NCBI GenBank assembly: GCA_963811255.1
Contig: CAWEQI010000005.1
Span: 19,635 to 83,634, forward strand
Origin: Croceibacterium_B sp963811255
GTDB taxonomy: Bacteria; Pseudomonadota; Alphaproteobacteria; Sphingomonadales; Sphingomonadaceae
Direction: 5' to 3'
DNA length: 64,000 bases
The notes under the pieces are model-generated. The model had not been told where the DNA came from. It ran no database searches and saw only the letters and a list, made by a program, of their open reading frames with translations. This document shows, in pieces, positions 16,263-24,217 of the stretch (its first letter is position 1; the number at the start of each line of letters is the position of its first letter). The position numbers were made by a program, and so were the translations under genes.

Positions 16263-17852
16263 ATGAGTGACGTGACCATCCGGCGGGCGCTGCTGTCCGT
16301 CTCCGACAAGAGCGGCATCGCCGACCTCGGCAGCCGCCTCGCCAAGGCGGGGGTCGAGTTGATTTCGACCGGCGGCACGGCCCGCACGCTGCGCGAGGCC
16401 GGTCTCGACGTGCGCGACGTCTCCGACGTCACCGGATTTCCGGAAATGATGGATGGGCGGGTCAAAACGCTGCACCCGGCGATCCACGGCGCTCTGCTCG
16501 CCGTGCGCGATGATCCCGAGCACATGGCGGCGATGGACGCGCACGACATCGGCCCGATCGATCTCGTGGTCGTCAATCTCTACCCTTTCGAGGAAACGGT
16601 GATGAGCGGCGCCGATCGCGACACGGTCATCGAGAACATCGACATTGGCGGGCCGTCGATGGTCCGCTCGGCGGCCAAGAACCACGCTTTCGTCACCATC
16701 GTCACCGATCCGGCCGACTACGACGCGCTGTACGACGAACTGGCCGAGCATGACGGCGCGACCACGCTCGCGTTCCGCAAGCGGATGGCGGCCAAGGCAT
16801 TCGCCGCCACCGCCGCATACGACGCGATGATCAGTCAGTGGTTCGCCTTCGCCGACCAGCGGCAGTTGTTCCCCGAGATGATCGCGGTCAACGGCCGCAA
16901 GCTCGCCGAGCTCCGCTACGGCGAGAACCCGCACCAGAAGGCGGCGGTCTACGAACCTGTCGGGCCGCACAGCGAAGGCCTGCCGCAGGCCGAGCAGATC
17001 CAGGGCAAGGCGCTCAGCTACAACAACTACAACGACGCCGACGCCGCGCTCGAGCTTTGCGCGGAGTTCCGCGACGGTGCGCCGGCGGTGGTGATCGTCA
17101 AGCACGCCAACCCCTGTGGCGTCGCGCAAGCGCCCACCCTGCTCCAGGCGTGGACCGACGCGCTGCAGTGCGACAGCGTCTCGGCCTTCGGCGGCATCGT
17201 CGCGCTCAACCGCCCGCTCGACGGCCGCACGGCCGAGGCGATCTGCGAGATCTTCACCGAAGTGGTTGTCGCCCCCGGAGCGGACGATGCGGCGAGGGCG
17301 GCGTTCGCCAAGAAGAAGAACCTCCGCCTGCTGCTCATCGATGAGCTGCCCGATCCGCGGCGCGGCGGCCTGTCGCTTAAGCCGATCGCCGGCGGGCTGT
17401 TGGTCCAGAGCCGCGACAACGGGGCGATCGCTGCCGACGATCTCACGGTCGTCACCCAGCGCGCCCCGACCGAGCAGGAGCTTAAGGATTGCCTGTTCGC
17501 CTGGACGGTCGCCCGCCACGTCAAGTCCAACGCCATCGTCTACGCCAGAAACGGCGCCACCGCCGGCATCGGCGCGGGGCAGATGAACCGGCGCGACAGC
17601 GCCCGGATCGCCGCGATCAAAGCGCGCGAGGCGGCCGAGACTTACGGCTGGAGCGAACCGAAGACGGTCGGCAGCGCGGTGGCATCCGATGCGTTCTTTC
17701 CCTTCGCCGATGGCCTGCTCGCCGCCGCCGAAGCCGGCGCCACCGCGGTGATCCAGCCGGGCGGCTCGCTGCGCGACGACGAGGTGATCGCGGCCGCCGA
17801 CGAAGCCGGGCTGGCGATGATGTTCGCCCATATGCGCCACTTCCGCCACTGA
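16263..17852 (+). CDS. purH: Bifunctional AICAR formyltransferase / IMP cyclohydrolase
   Basis: The 529-residue length matches PurH. The N-terminal cyclohydrolase domain (about 1-200) has SDKSGIADLG, STGGTARTLREAGL and GGPSMVRSAAKN. The C-terminal transformylase domain has RYGENPHQ, KHANPCGVA and the terminal ATAVIQPGGSLRDDEVI. It carries out the last two steps of IMP synthesis. It lies 12 bases after the heparinase-like gene and is probably co-transcribed with rpe. Confidence 0.97.
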   Translation: MSDVTIRRALLSVSDKSGIADLGSRLAKAGVELISTGGTARTLREAGLDVRDVSDVTGFPEMMDGRVKTLHPAIHGALLAVRDDPEHMAAMDAHDIGPIDLVVVNLYPFEETVMSGADRDTVIENIDIGGPSMVRSAAKNHAFVTIVTDPADYDALYDELAEHDGATTLAFRKRMAAKAFAATAAYDAMISQWFAFADQRQLFPEMIAVNGRKLAELRYGENPHQKAAVYEPVGPHSEGLPQAEQIQGKALSYNNYNDADAALELCAEFRDGAPAVVIVKHANPCGVAQAPTLLQAWTDALQCDSVSAFGGIVALNRPLDGRTAEAICEIFTEVVVAPGADDAARAAFAKKKNLRLLLIDELPDPRRGGLSLKPIAGGLLVQSRDNGAIAADDLTVVTQRAPTEQELKDCLFAWTVARHVKSNAIVYARNGATAGIGAGQMNRRDSARIAAIKAREAAETYGWSEPKTVGSAVASDAFFPFADGLLAAAEAGATAVIQPGGSLRDDEVIAAADEAGLAMMFAHMRHFRH

Positions 17853-18005
17853 TGGCGGCAAACGCCTCCGTTCGTCGCTGAACCGGGGCGGCTCGCCGTT
17901 TCTGTCACGAAAATGAACGGCTTACGCGCGCGCGTTCAAACTTTCGCAACCATTTCGCCGATACCCAAGACACACAGCGAACGAGATATAGCGAAAGCCA
18001 CCGCA

Positions 18006-18104
18006 ATGGGCCTGCTCAAAACCGACCTCTTCCGCCCGTTCTTCCTGGGCTTCGGTGTGACTGCGCTCGTGCTGGGTGTTAATATGATCACCCATCTGGT
18101 ATAA
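18006..18104 (+). CDS. 32-residue single-span membrane protein
   Basis: ATG 18006 opens a short frame reading MGLLKTDLFRPFFLGFG and continuing into one hydrophobic helix, with a TAA stop seven bases before msrA. GAAAG lies about nine bases upstream. The composition is typical of a small inner-membrane protein. A longer frame starts at 17913, but its extra part is not protein-like. Function is unknown; co-expression with msrA is likely. Confidence 0.55.
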   Translation: MGLLKTDLFRPFFLGFGVTALVLGVNMITHLV

Positions 18105-18111
18105 GGAAAGC

Positions 18112-18792
18112 ATGAGAATCAAGCTCCTGCTCCCGCTCGCCGCTGCCGCCTTCGCCGCCAGTTCCTGCCAAGCCCCCGCCAGCGCCGCCGAGAGCGTCGT
18201 CATGGCCCCCGCCGCCAAGCGCATCGCCCACGAAAGCGGCGGGCTGAAGACGGCGATCTTCTCGGGCGGCTGCTTCTGGGGCGTCGAAGCGGTGTTCAGC
18301 CACGTGAAGGGGGTAAAGAGCGCCATCTCGGGCTACGAGGGCGGCGACGTCAAGGATCCCAGCTACGAACAGGTGTCTTCGGGCACCACCGGCCACCGCG
18401 AATCCGTCAAGGTGACCTACGATCCCAAGGTCGTCCGCTACGACCAGCTGCTGCAGGTGTTCTTCTCGGTGGTCGCCGATCCGACCCTGCACAACCGCCA
18501 GGGTCCCGACGAGGGCACCCAATACAACGCCGCGCTGGTCCCCCTCACGAAGGAGCAGCGCCAAGTCGCCGCCGCCTATCTCGCGCAGATGAAGGCGAGC
18601 GGGAAGTGGGACAAGCCGATCGTCACCGGCATCGCGCCGGCCAAGCCCTTCTATCCGGCCGAGGGCTATCACCAGGACTTCGCTTACAAGAACCCGCACC
18701 AGGGCTACATCGTCCAATGGGACCTGCCCAAGGTCGCCGCGCTCAAGCAGCTCTACCCTTCGCTCTACAGCCCGCACTTCCAGACCGGCTGA
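18112..18792 (+). CDS. msrA: Peptide-methionine (S)-S-oxide reductase, exported
   Basis: The 226-residue protein has the MsrA catalytic motif GGCFWGVEAVF near residue 53 and the downstream YNAALV, FYPAEGYHQDF and NPHQGYI blocks. It reduces the S-epimer of methionine sulfoxide, using the Cys of GCFWG. The first ~25 residues form a signal peptide ending FAASSC, which may even be a lipobox, so it repairs oxidised proteins in the envelope. AAGGA precedes the ATG. Confidence 0.93.
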   Translation: MRIKLLLPLAAAAFAASSCQAPASAAESVVMAPAAKRIAHESGGLKTAIFSGGCFWGVEAVFSHVKGVKSAISGYEGGDVKDPSYEQVSSGTTGHRESVKVTYDPKVVRYDQLLQVFFSVVADPTLHNRQGPDEGTQYNAALVPLTKEQRQVAAAYLAQMKASGKWDKPIVTGIAPAKPFYPAEGYHQDFAYKNPHQGYIVQWDLPKVAALKQLYPSLYSPHFQTG

Positions 18793-18827
18793 TTGCCGCC
18801 AGCGCCGGGGTTGCCTATAGCGGGCGA

Positions 18828-19289
18828 ATGGCCGCGCACACCCATCGCGAACACTCGGGCGACAAGCTGATCGCCGAAGCCGAAACCGTGCTGACCGCCG
18901 CCGGCGAGCAGTGGACGCAGATGCGCGCCGACGTGTTCGAAGCGCTGGCCGACCAGGAGCGCCCGGCCTCGGCTTACGATGTCGCCGAGGAACTGGGCAA
19001 GCGCCGCGGCAAGCGCGTGGCGGCGAACAGCATCTATCGCATCCTCGACCTGTTCGTGCGCACCAACCTCGCCAACCGGATCGAAAGCGCCAACGCCTAC
19101 CTGGTCAACACCCATCCCGGCTGCCGGCACGACTGCATCTTCCTGATCTGCGACGACTGTGGCCAGGCCACCCATCTCGATGACGACCAACTGACCGACG
19201 CCTTGCGGGACGCCGGCCACCGCCACGGTTTTGCCGATGTGCGCCCGGTCGTTGAACTGCGCGGCCTGTGCGACGAATGCGTCAGCTGA
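18828..19289 (+). CDS. zur: Fur-family transcriptional regulator, Zur-like
   Basis: The 153-residue protein has an N-terminal winged helix (residues ~15-90, with SAYDVAEELGKRRGKRVAANSIYR) and a C-terminal metal domain with CIFLICDDCG and a closing CDEC, giving two CxxC zinc sites. That layout and the N-terminal His-rich start (AHTHREH) fit Zur, which represses zinc uptake when zinc is plentiful. The gene ends directly in a palindromic repeat, and its target genes are not in view. Confidence 0.82.
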   Translation: MAAHTHREHSGDKLIAEAETVLTAAGEQWTQMRADVFEALADQERPASAYDVAEELGKRRGKRVAANSIYRILDLFVRTNLANRIESANAYLVNTHPGCRHDCIFLICDDCGQATHLDDDQLTDALRDAGHRHGFADVRPVVELRGLCDECVS

Positions 19290-19290
19290 G

Positions 19291-19419
19291 CCTCCCCGGA
19301 ACGGGGAGGGGAACCGCACGAAGTACGGTGGAGGGGACTCGCCGCAAGCGGGGAGGCACCGGGTGGCGAATCCCCTCCGTCACCCGCTTCGCGAGCGCCA
19401 CCTCCCCGTGCCGGGGAGG
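19291..19419. repeat. Composite palindromic repeat (REP/BIME-like)
   Basis: CCTCCCCG(GAA)CGGGGAGG opens the element at 19291-19309 and CCTCCCCG/CGGGGAGG closes it at 19401-19419. Between them GGAGGGGA (about 19332) pairs with TCCCCTCC (about 19371). The element fills most of the zur-dxs gap. Its CCTCCCC core recurs in related form near 45.9, 48.6, 51.0 and 61.7 kb. Confidence 0.75.
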
Positions 19420-19471
19420 AAACCAGCCACCGTTCATCGACAGGCCTGCCAAGCGCGTGTAAGCCGCTGAC

Positions 19472-21394
19472 ATGACGTCGCGCCCCGAAACGCCGCTGCT
19501 CGACACGGTCGATACTCCGCAAGACATTCGCCAGCTCCAGCCGGGCCAGCTGCGCCAGCTCGCCGACGAGCTGCGCGCAGAAATGATCGACGCCGTTGGC
19601 AGCACCGGCGGGCACCTGGGCTCCGGCCTCGGTGTGGTCGAGCTGACCGTCGCCATCCATTACGTGTTCGACACGCCGCGCGACCGACTAGTGTGGGACG
19701 TCGGCCACCAAGCCTATCCGCATAAGATCGTCACCGGCCGGCGCGACCGCATCCGCACGCTGCGCCAGGGCGGCGGCCTCAGCGGCTTCACCAAGCGCAG
19801 CGAGAGCGAATACGACCCATTTGGCGCGGCGCACTCATCGACCTCGATCAGTGCCGCGCTCGGCTTCGCGATTGCCAACAAGCTGTCCGGTCAGCCGGGC
19901 AAGGCCATCGCCGTGATCGGCGACGGGGCGATGAGCGCCGGCATGGCCTACGAGGCGATGAACAACGCCGAGCAGGCGGGAAACCGCTTGGTCGTCATTC
20001 TCAACGACAACGACATGTCGATCGCTCCGCCGGTGGGCGGCTTCTCCGGCTACTTGGCCCGGCTGGTCTCTTCGCCCAGCTACCTGCACCTGCGCCATTT
20101 CGCCAAAAAGGCAATTCGCCGGATCTCGCGCCGCGCACACGACACGGCGCAGAAGGCCGAGGAGTTCGCCCGCGGGATGGTCACCGGCGGCACGCTGTTC
20201 GAGGAGCTGGGGTTCTATTACGTCGGGCCGATCGACGGGCACAACCTCGATCAATTGGTGCCGGTGCTGGAGAACGTCCGCGACGCCGAGGAAGGCCCGA
20301 TCCTGGTCCACGTGGTGACCAAGAAAGGCAAGGGCTACGCCCCGGCCGAGAACGCTTCCGACAAGTACCACGGGGTGCAGAAGTTCGACGTTATTACCGG
20401 CGAGCAGAAGAAGAGCGCGGGCGGACCGCCGGCGTACCAGACGGTGTTCGGGGAAACGCTGTCGAAGCTGGCCGAGACCGACGAGCGGATTTGCGCGATC
20501 ACCGCGGCGATGCCGGGCGGCACCGGGGTCGACAAGTTCGCCGCCGCGCATCCCACCCGCGCGTTCGACGTCGGCATCGCCGAGCAGCACGCGGTCACGT
20601 TCGCCGCCGGCCTGGCCGCGCAAGGGATGCGCCCGTTCTGCGCGATCTATTCCACGTTCCTCCAGCGCGCGTTTGACCAGGTGGTGCACGACGTGGCGAT
20701 TCAGAACCTGCCGGTGCGCTTCGCGATCGACCGCGCCGGCCTGGTTGGCGCCGACGGCGCGACCCACGCCGGCAGCTTCGACGTGACCTATCTGGCGACG
20801 CTGCCCAATTTCGTGGTCATGTCCCCCAGCGACGAGGCCGAGCTGGTGCACATGACCTACACCGCCTCTTTGCATGATGAAGGACCGATCGCCTTCCGCT
20901 ATCCGCGCGGCGCCGGCACCGGCGTCGCGCTGCCCGACACGCCCGAGCGGCTCGAAATCGGCAAGGGACGGATCGTTCGCCAAGGAAGTAAGGTTGCCTT
21001 ACTCAGCCTCGGAACTCGCCTCGCCGAAGCGCTCAAGGCGGCCGACCAGCTCGAGGCCAAGGGCCTTTCGACCACCGTCGCCGACCTGCGCTTCGCCAAG
21101 CCGCTCGACAGCGAGCTGATCCGCAAGCTGATGGCTGCGCACGAAGTCGTCGTCACGATCGAGGAAGCCTCGATCGGCGGCCTCGGCGCCCACGTCCTCA
21201 CGCTCGCCAGTGACGAGGGCCTGGTCGATGCCGGCTTGAAGATCCGCACGATGCGCCTGCCCGACACGTTCATCGATCAGGACGCACCCGACAAGCAGTA
21301 CGACCTCGCCCACCTCAACGCCCCGCACATCGTCGACACGGTGCTCGCCGCACTGCGCCACAACAGCGCCGGGGTGGAGGAAGCGCGAGCTTAG
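19472..21394 (+). CDS. dxs: 1-deoxy-D-xylulose-5-phosphate synthase
   Basis: The 640-residue length fits Dxs. The ThDP motif GDGAMSAGMAYEAMNNA (GDG...NN) lies near residue 151, with an early His in GGHLGSGLG and the transketolase-central blocks FDVGIAEQHAVTFAAGLA and DRAGLVGADGATHAG. The enzyme condenses pyruvate and glyceraldehyde-3-phosphate to DXP, the entry to MEP isoprenoid synthesis and a supplier for thiamine and pyridoxal. It is a single gene, and the convergent peptide transporter lies 38 bases downstream. Confidence 0.97.
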   Translation: MTSRPETPLLDTVDTPQDIRQLQPGQLRQLADELRAEMIDAVGSTGGHLGSGLGVVELTVAIHYVFDTPRDRLVWDVGHQAYPHKIVTGRRDRIRTLRQGGGLSGFTKRSESEYDPFGAAHSSTSISAALGFAIANKLSGQPGKAIAVIGDGAMSAGMAYEAMNNAEQAGNRLVVILNDNDMSIAPPVGGFSGYLARLVSSPSYLHLRHFAKKAIRRISRRAHDTAQKAEEFARGMVTGGTLFEELGFYYVGPIDGHNLDQLVPVLENVRDAEEGPILVHVVTKKGKGYAPAENASDKYHGVQKFDVITGEQKKSAGGPPAYQTVFGETLSKLAETDERICAITAAMPGGTGVDKFAAAHPTRAFDVGIAEQHAVTFAAGLAAQGMRPFCAIYSTFLQRAFDQVVHDVAIQNLPVRFAIDRAGLVGADGATHAGSFDVTYLATLPNFVVMSPSDEAELVHMTYTASLHDEGPIAFRYPRGAGTGVALPDTPERLEIGKGRIVRQGSKVALLSLGTRLAEALKAADQLEAKGLSTTVADLRFAKPLDSELIRKLMAAHEVVVTIEEASIGGLGAHVLTLASDEGLVDAGLKIRTMRLPDTFIDQDAPDKQYDLAHLNAPHIVDTVLAALRHNSAGVEEARA

Positions 21395-21396
21395 CA

Positions 21397-21434
21397 AGAG
21401 GGCGCGCGAGCGGCCGTTCGCCCGCCGACCCTCT
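21397..21434. terminator. Possible bidirectional terminator between dxs and peptide transporter
   Basis: AGAGGG at 21397-21402 pairs with CCCTCT at 21429-21434, and an inner GCGAGCGG/CCGTTCGC pairing differs at one base. The hairpin lies between the two convergent stops. There is no T-run on either strand, so the call is weak. Confidence 0.3.
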
Positions 21435-23082
21435 ATTGCGTCGCCGGGTGGACCCCGGCCTCCTGCGCTTCGTATCCCGCCTCGGCCTGGCCGAGCAGGT
21501 CGTCGCCGACGTTGTCGTCGCGCAGCGTGTCGAGGTGCATCAGCTTCTTGACCAGCGGAGCGACCACCAGCACCGCGACGCCGAGGCCGACGCCCAGCCA
21601 GCCGATCTTGTCGTACATGGCGAGCGAGGCCTCCTTGGTCATCTCACCGCCCGCGCTGTTGCCGATCGCTTCGCCGATCTTGCCGGCGACGAACTCGCCG
21701 CCGGCGGTGGCGAAGAACCACGCGCCCATGATCAGCGAGGCCATGTAGCGCGGCGCCAGCCGGTTCATCGCCGACAGTCCGACCGGCGACAGACACAGCT
21801 CGCCGGTGGTCTGCAGAAAATACAGCAGAAACACCAGGAACACCGGCACCAACACGCCGCCGGAAATCGCCGCGCCCCATACCAGGGCGAGAAAGCACAG
21901 CCCGACCTGGACCAGGCCGAGCCCGAACTTGGCCGGGGTCGAGGGCTCCAGCCCGCGCTTGCCGAGCGCGGTCCACAGCCAGGCGAACAGCGGCCCGAGA
22001 ATGATGATGTAAATCGGGTTGATCGACTGGAACAGCGAGGTCGGCACCCCGCCGCGGTCGACAAATCGGTCGGTGAACAAGTTGAACGAGCCGCCGGACT
22101 GCTCGTAGATGCCCCAGAACACCGGCTCCAGCGCAATCAGGAACAGCACCGCGAGCAACCGATCGCGGGTTTCCCGATCGTGCCTGAAAGCTTCCACCAG
22201 CACGTACAGCAACAGCGCCGCGCCGGAGATCAGCAGCAGCCAGCCGATCACGTCCTGGAACTGGATCAGCGCCCAGATCGCGACCACCGCGGCCACGCCG
22301 ACCCCGTAGAGGAGCGTTTCCAGCCGAATGCCCATCGCCCGTCCGCCGAGCAACGCCGGATCGGGCGACTCGCCTTTCCCGCGCAGAGCCGGCTTGCCGA
22401 TCACGAAAATGACCAGGCCGCAGACCATGCCGATCCCGGCCATGCCGAAGCCGTAGCCCCAGCCGACCGTCTCACCGAGGTAGCCGACGAGGATCGTGCC
22501 AAGCGCCGCGCCGACGTTCACGCCCATGTAGAAGATCGTGTACGCGCCGTCGCGGCGAACGTCGGTGAGGCGATAGAGCTGGCCGACAATGACCGAGATG
22601 TTGGCCTTGAGGAATCCCGAGCCGACGATGATGAACGACAGCGCGAGCCAGAACACGTTGATCGTCGGATCGTGCGGTCCGCCGTGGCCTTCGACTGCCA
22701 TCAGCCCATGACCGAATGCCAGCAGGATTCCGCCGAACAGCACAGCCTTGCGCTGGCCGAGGTAGCGGTCGGCGAGCCAGCCGCCGAGCACCGGCGTGAT
22801 GTACACCAGGCTGGTGTAGGCGCCGTAGATCAGGTTCGACTTGCCGTCGTCGAACAGCCAGTGCTTGGTCAGGTAGAGGATCAGCAGCGCGCGCATCCCG
22901 TAGTACGAGAAGCGCTCCCACATCTCGGCGTAGAACAGCACGAACAGCCCGCGCGGGTGGCCGACCACCTCTTCGCTGCGCCGGGTGGCGATGATCCCGC
23001 CGATCGCCAGGACGGCGAACAGCCCGACCGCCGCGATCGCCGCGATCCAATCGCCTTCGTTCCACAACGCCATGTCTTTCAT
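21433..23082 (-). CDS. Proton-dependent oligopeptide transporter (POT/PTR2 family)
   Basis: The 549-residue protein has about 14 hydrophobic segments and the POT signature FYAEMWERFSYYGMRALL near residue 50, including the ExxER proton-coupling motif. A second signature, GFLKANISVIVGQLY, follows. It imports di- and tripeptides with protons across the inner membrane. The start could be ATG 23082 or the in-frame ATG three codons later. The GntR-type regulator is divergent, starting about 150 bases away. Confidence 0.93.
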   Translation of the reverse strand: MKDMALWNEGDWIAAIAAVGLFAVLAIGGIIATRRSEEVVGHPRGLFVLFYAEMWERFSYYGMRALLILYLTKHWLFDDGKSNLIYGAYTSLVYITPVLGGWLADRYLGQRKAVLFGGILLAFGHGLMAVEGHGGPHDPTINVFWLALSFIIVGSGFLKANISVIVGQLYRLTDVRRDGAYTIFYMGVNVGAALGTILVGYLGETVGWGYGFGMAGIGMVCGLVIFVIGKPALRGKGESPDPALLGGRAMGIRLETLLYGVGVAAVVAIWALIQFQDVIGWLLLISGAALLLYVLVEAFRHDRETRDRLLAVLFLIALEPVFWGIYEQSGGSFNLFTDRFVDRGGVPTSLFQSINPIYIIILGPLFAWLWTALGKRGLEPSTPAKFGLGLVQVGLCFLALVWGAAISGGVLVPVFLVFLLYFLQTTGELCLSPVGLSAMNRLAPRYMASLIMGAWFFATAGGEFVAGKIGEAIGNSAGGEMTKEASLAMYDKIGWLGVGLGVAVLVVAPLVKKLMHLDTLRDDNVGDDLLGQAEAGYEAQEAGVHPATQ

Positions 23083-23232
23083 GCGATCCGTCCCGTTATT
23101 CGTGCTTGTCCGCCAGTTCGGCGCGAAACGGGCAACCTAGCCCATCGGACCCGTTTGTGAAGCGTGTTTCGTTTCAGGCGAAACCGGCCGGCGGGTTGAC
23201 GCGGCCCGCTGTATTATGGCACTGATGCACCG

Positions 23233-23574
23233 ATGAGCGACGACAACCGCCCGGTCTATCTGAAGCTGCGCGACCTCATTACCGCGGGCATCATCGAAGG
23301 CCGCTATCGCGAAGGCGAAATGCTGCCGTCGGTGCGCGCCTTCGCCGCGGAGCAGGGCGCCAATCCGCTCACCGTCGCCAAGGCCTATTCACAGTTCCAG
23401 GCTGACGGTCTGATCGATGTCCAGCGCGGCGTTGGAATGTTCGTCACCTCCGGCGCGGCCGAGCGCCTGCGGACAAGCGAGCGGCGCCGGTTTCTCGATG
23501 AGGAGTGGCCCGCCATCCGCCAGCGGATGGAGCGGCTCGGGATCGATCCGGCCTTGCTGCTTCACGAGGCCTGA
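23233..23574 (+). CDS. GntR-family regulator, YtrA subfamily
   Basis: The 113-residue protein is a GntR winged helix (PVYLKLRDLITAGII, LPSVRAFAAEQGANPLTVAKAY, GLIDVQRGVGMFV) with only a ~40-residue helical tail and no large effector domain. That short form is the YtrA subfamily, which usually sits with an ABC transporter; here none is adjacent. It is divergent from the peptide transporter and may act on that intergenic region. Confidence 0.85.
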   Translation: MSDDNRPVYLKLRDLITAGIIEGRYREGEMLPSVRAFAAEQGANPLTVAKAYSQFQADGLIDVQRGVGMFVTSGAAERLRTSERRRFLDEEWPAIRQRMERLGIDPALLLHEA

Positions 23575-23761
23575 GGGGCTCGCCTTGCCGCGGGGGTCCT
23601 TTTTATCTAACATTTGTTCATCCGGCGATTGCGCTGCCGCTTTTTGTCTGGCAATCAGGCGCTTGCGGTCGCCAATTCGCCGCCCCATGCGGGCGAACGG
23701 TTGAGCTCGGGGCTGGCCGATGTCGGACTGCTCCTGGCCCGGGGTCGGGGGGAAGGTACAG

Positions 23762-24043
23762 ATGATTAGATCGGAGCTTCTACAGGCGCTGGCGGCAGAC
23801 AACCCGGATCTGCGGCCGGAAGAGGTCGAGCAGGTCGTGTCGATTTTCTTCGACGAGATCGCCAAGCGCCTGGCCGAAGGCGGCCGGGTGGAACTGCGCG
23901 GATTCGGAGCGTTCTCGACCCGTGGGCGCGAGGCGCGCACAGGGCGCAATCCGCGCACCGGCGAGGCGGTCGACGTGCCCGCCAAACGCGTGCCCTATTT
24001 CAAGCCGGGCAAGGAAATGCGCGAACGGCTCAACGCCGACTGA
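23762..24043 (+). CDS. ihfB: Integration host factor beta subunit
   Basis: The 93-residue product is a DNABII protein: MIRSELLQALA, the RVELRGFGAF strand, the RNPRTGE DNA-intercalating arm and the closing KRVPYFKPGKEMRERLN, which distinguishes IHF-beta from HU. IHF bends DNA at specific sites in replication, recombination and sigma-54 promoters. GGAAGGT lies just before ATG 23762. It is the last housekeeping gene before the catabolic island. Confidence 0.9.
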   Translation: MIRSELLQALAADNPDLRPEEVEQVVSIFFDEIAKRLAEGGRVELRGFGAFSTRGREARTGRNPRTGEAVDVPAKRVPYFKPGKEMRERLNAD

Positions 24044-24154
24044 GCGCGCCAGCTTCCGCTTACCTGGACAATCGATACGGCGTGCCTGGAGCGCGCCCTC
24101 TCTGCGCGTGCTCGTGCCGATCGCATGCGCTGCCGCGCTCGAGCCTCGGACGGC

Positions 24155-24194
24155 CGGAAAGAGAAAGGGCGGCCCGATCGCCCGGGCCGCCCCT
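24155..24194 (-). terminator. Intrinsic terminator of the first TonB-receptor gene
   Basis: GGGCGGCCCG at 24167-24176 and CGGGCCGCCC at 24183-24192 form a 10-bp stem with a 6-base loop. On the minus strand the stem is followed by TTTCTCTTTCC, a T-rich run. It lies 25 bases after the receptor's TGA. Confidence 0.75.
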
Positions 24195-24217
24195 TCCTGG
24201 TAGCAAACGCCTGAGCG

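Noticed and set aside
16233..17861. A 542-codon open frame antisense to purH
   Set aside because: It mirrors the purH reading frame; purH is unmistakable on the plus strand.
23193..23215. TTGACG followed by TATTAT upstream of the GntR gene, as a promoter
   Set aside because: The hexamers are only about 10 bases apart, far short of the 16-18 needed.
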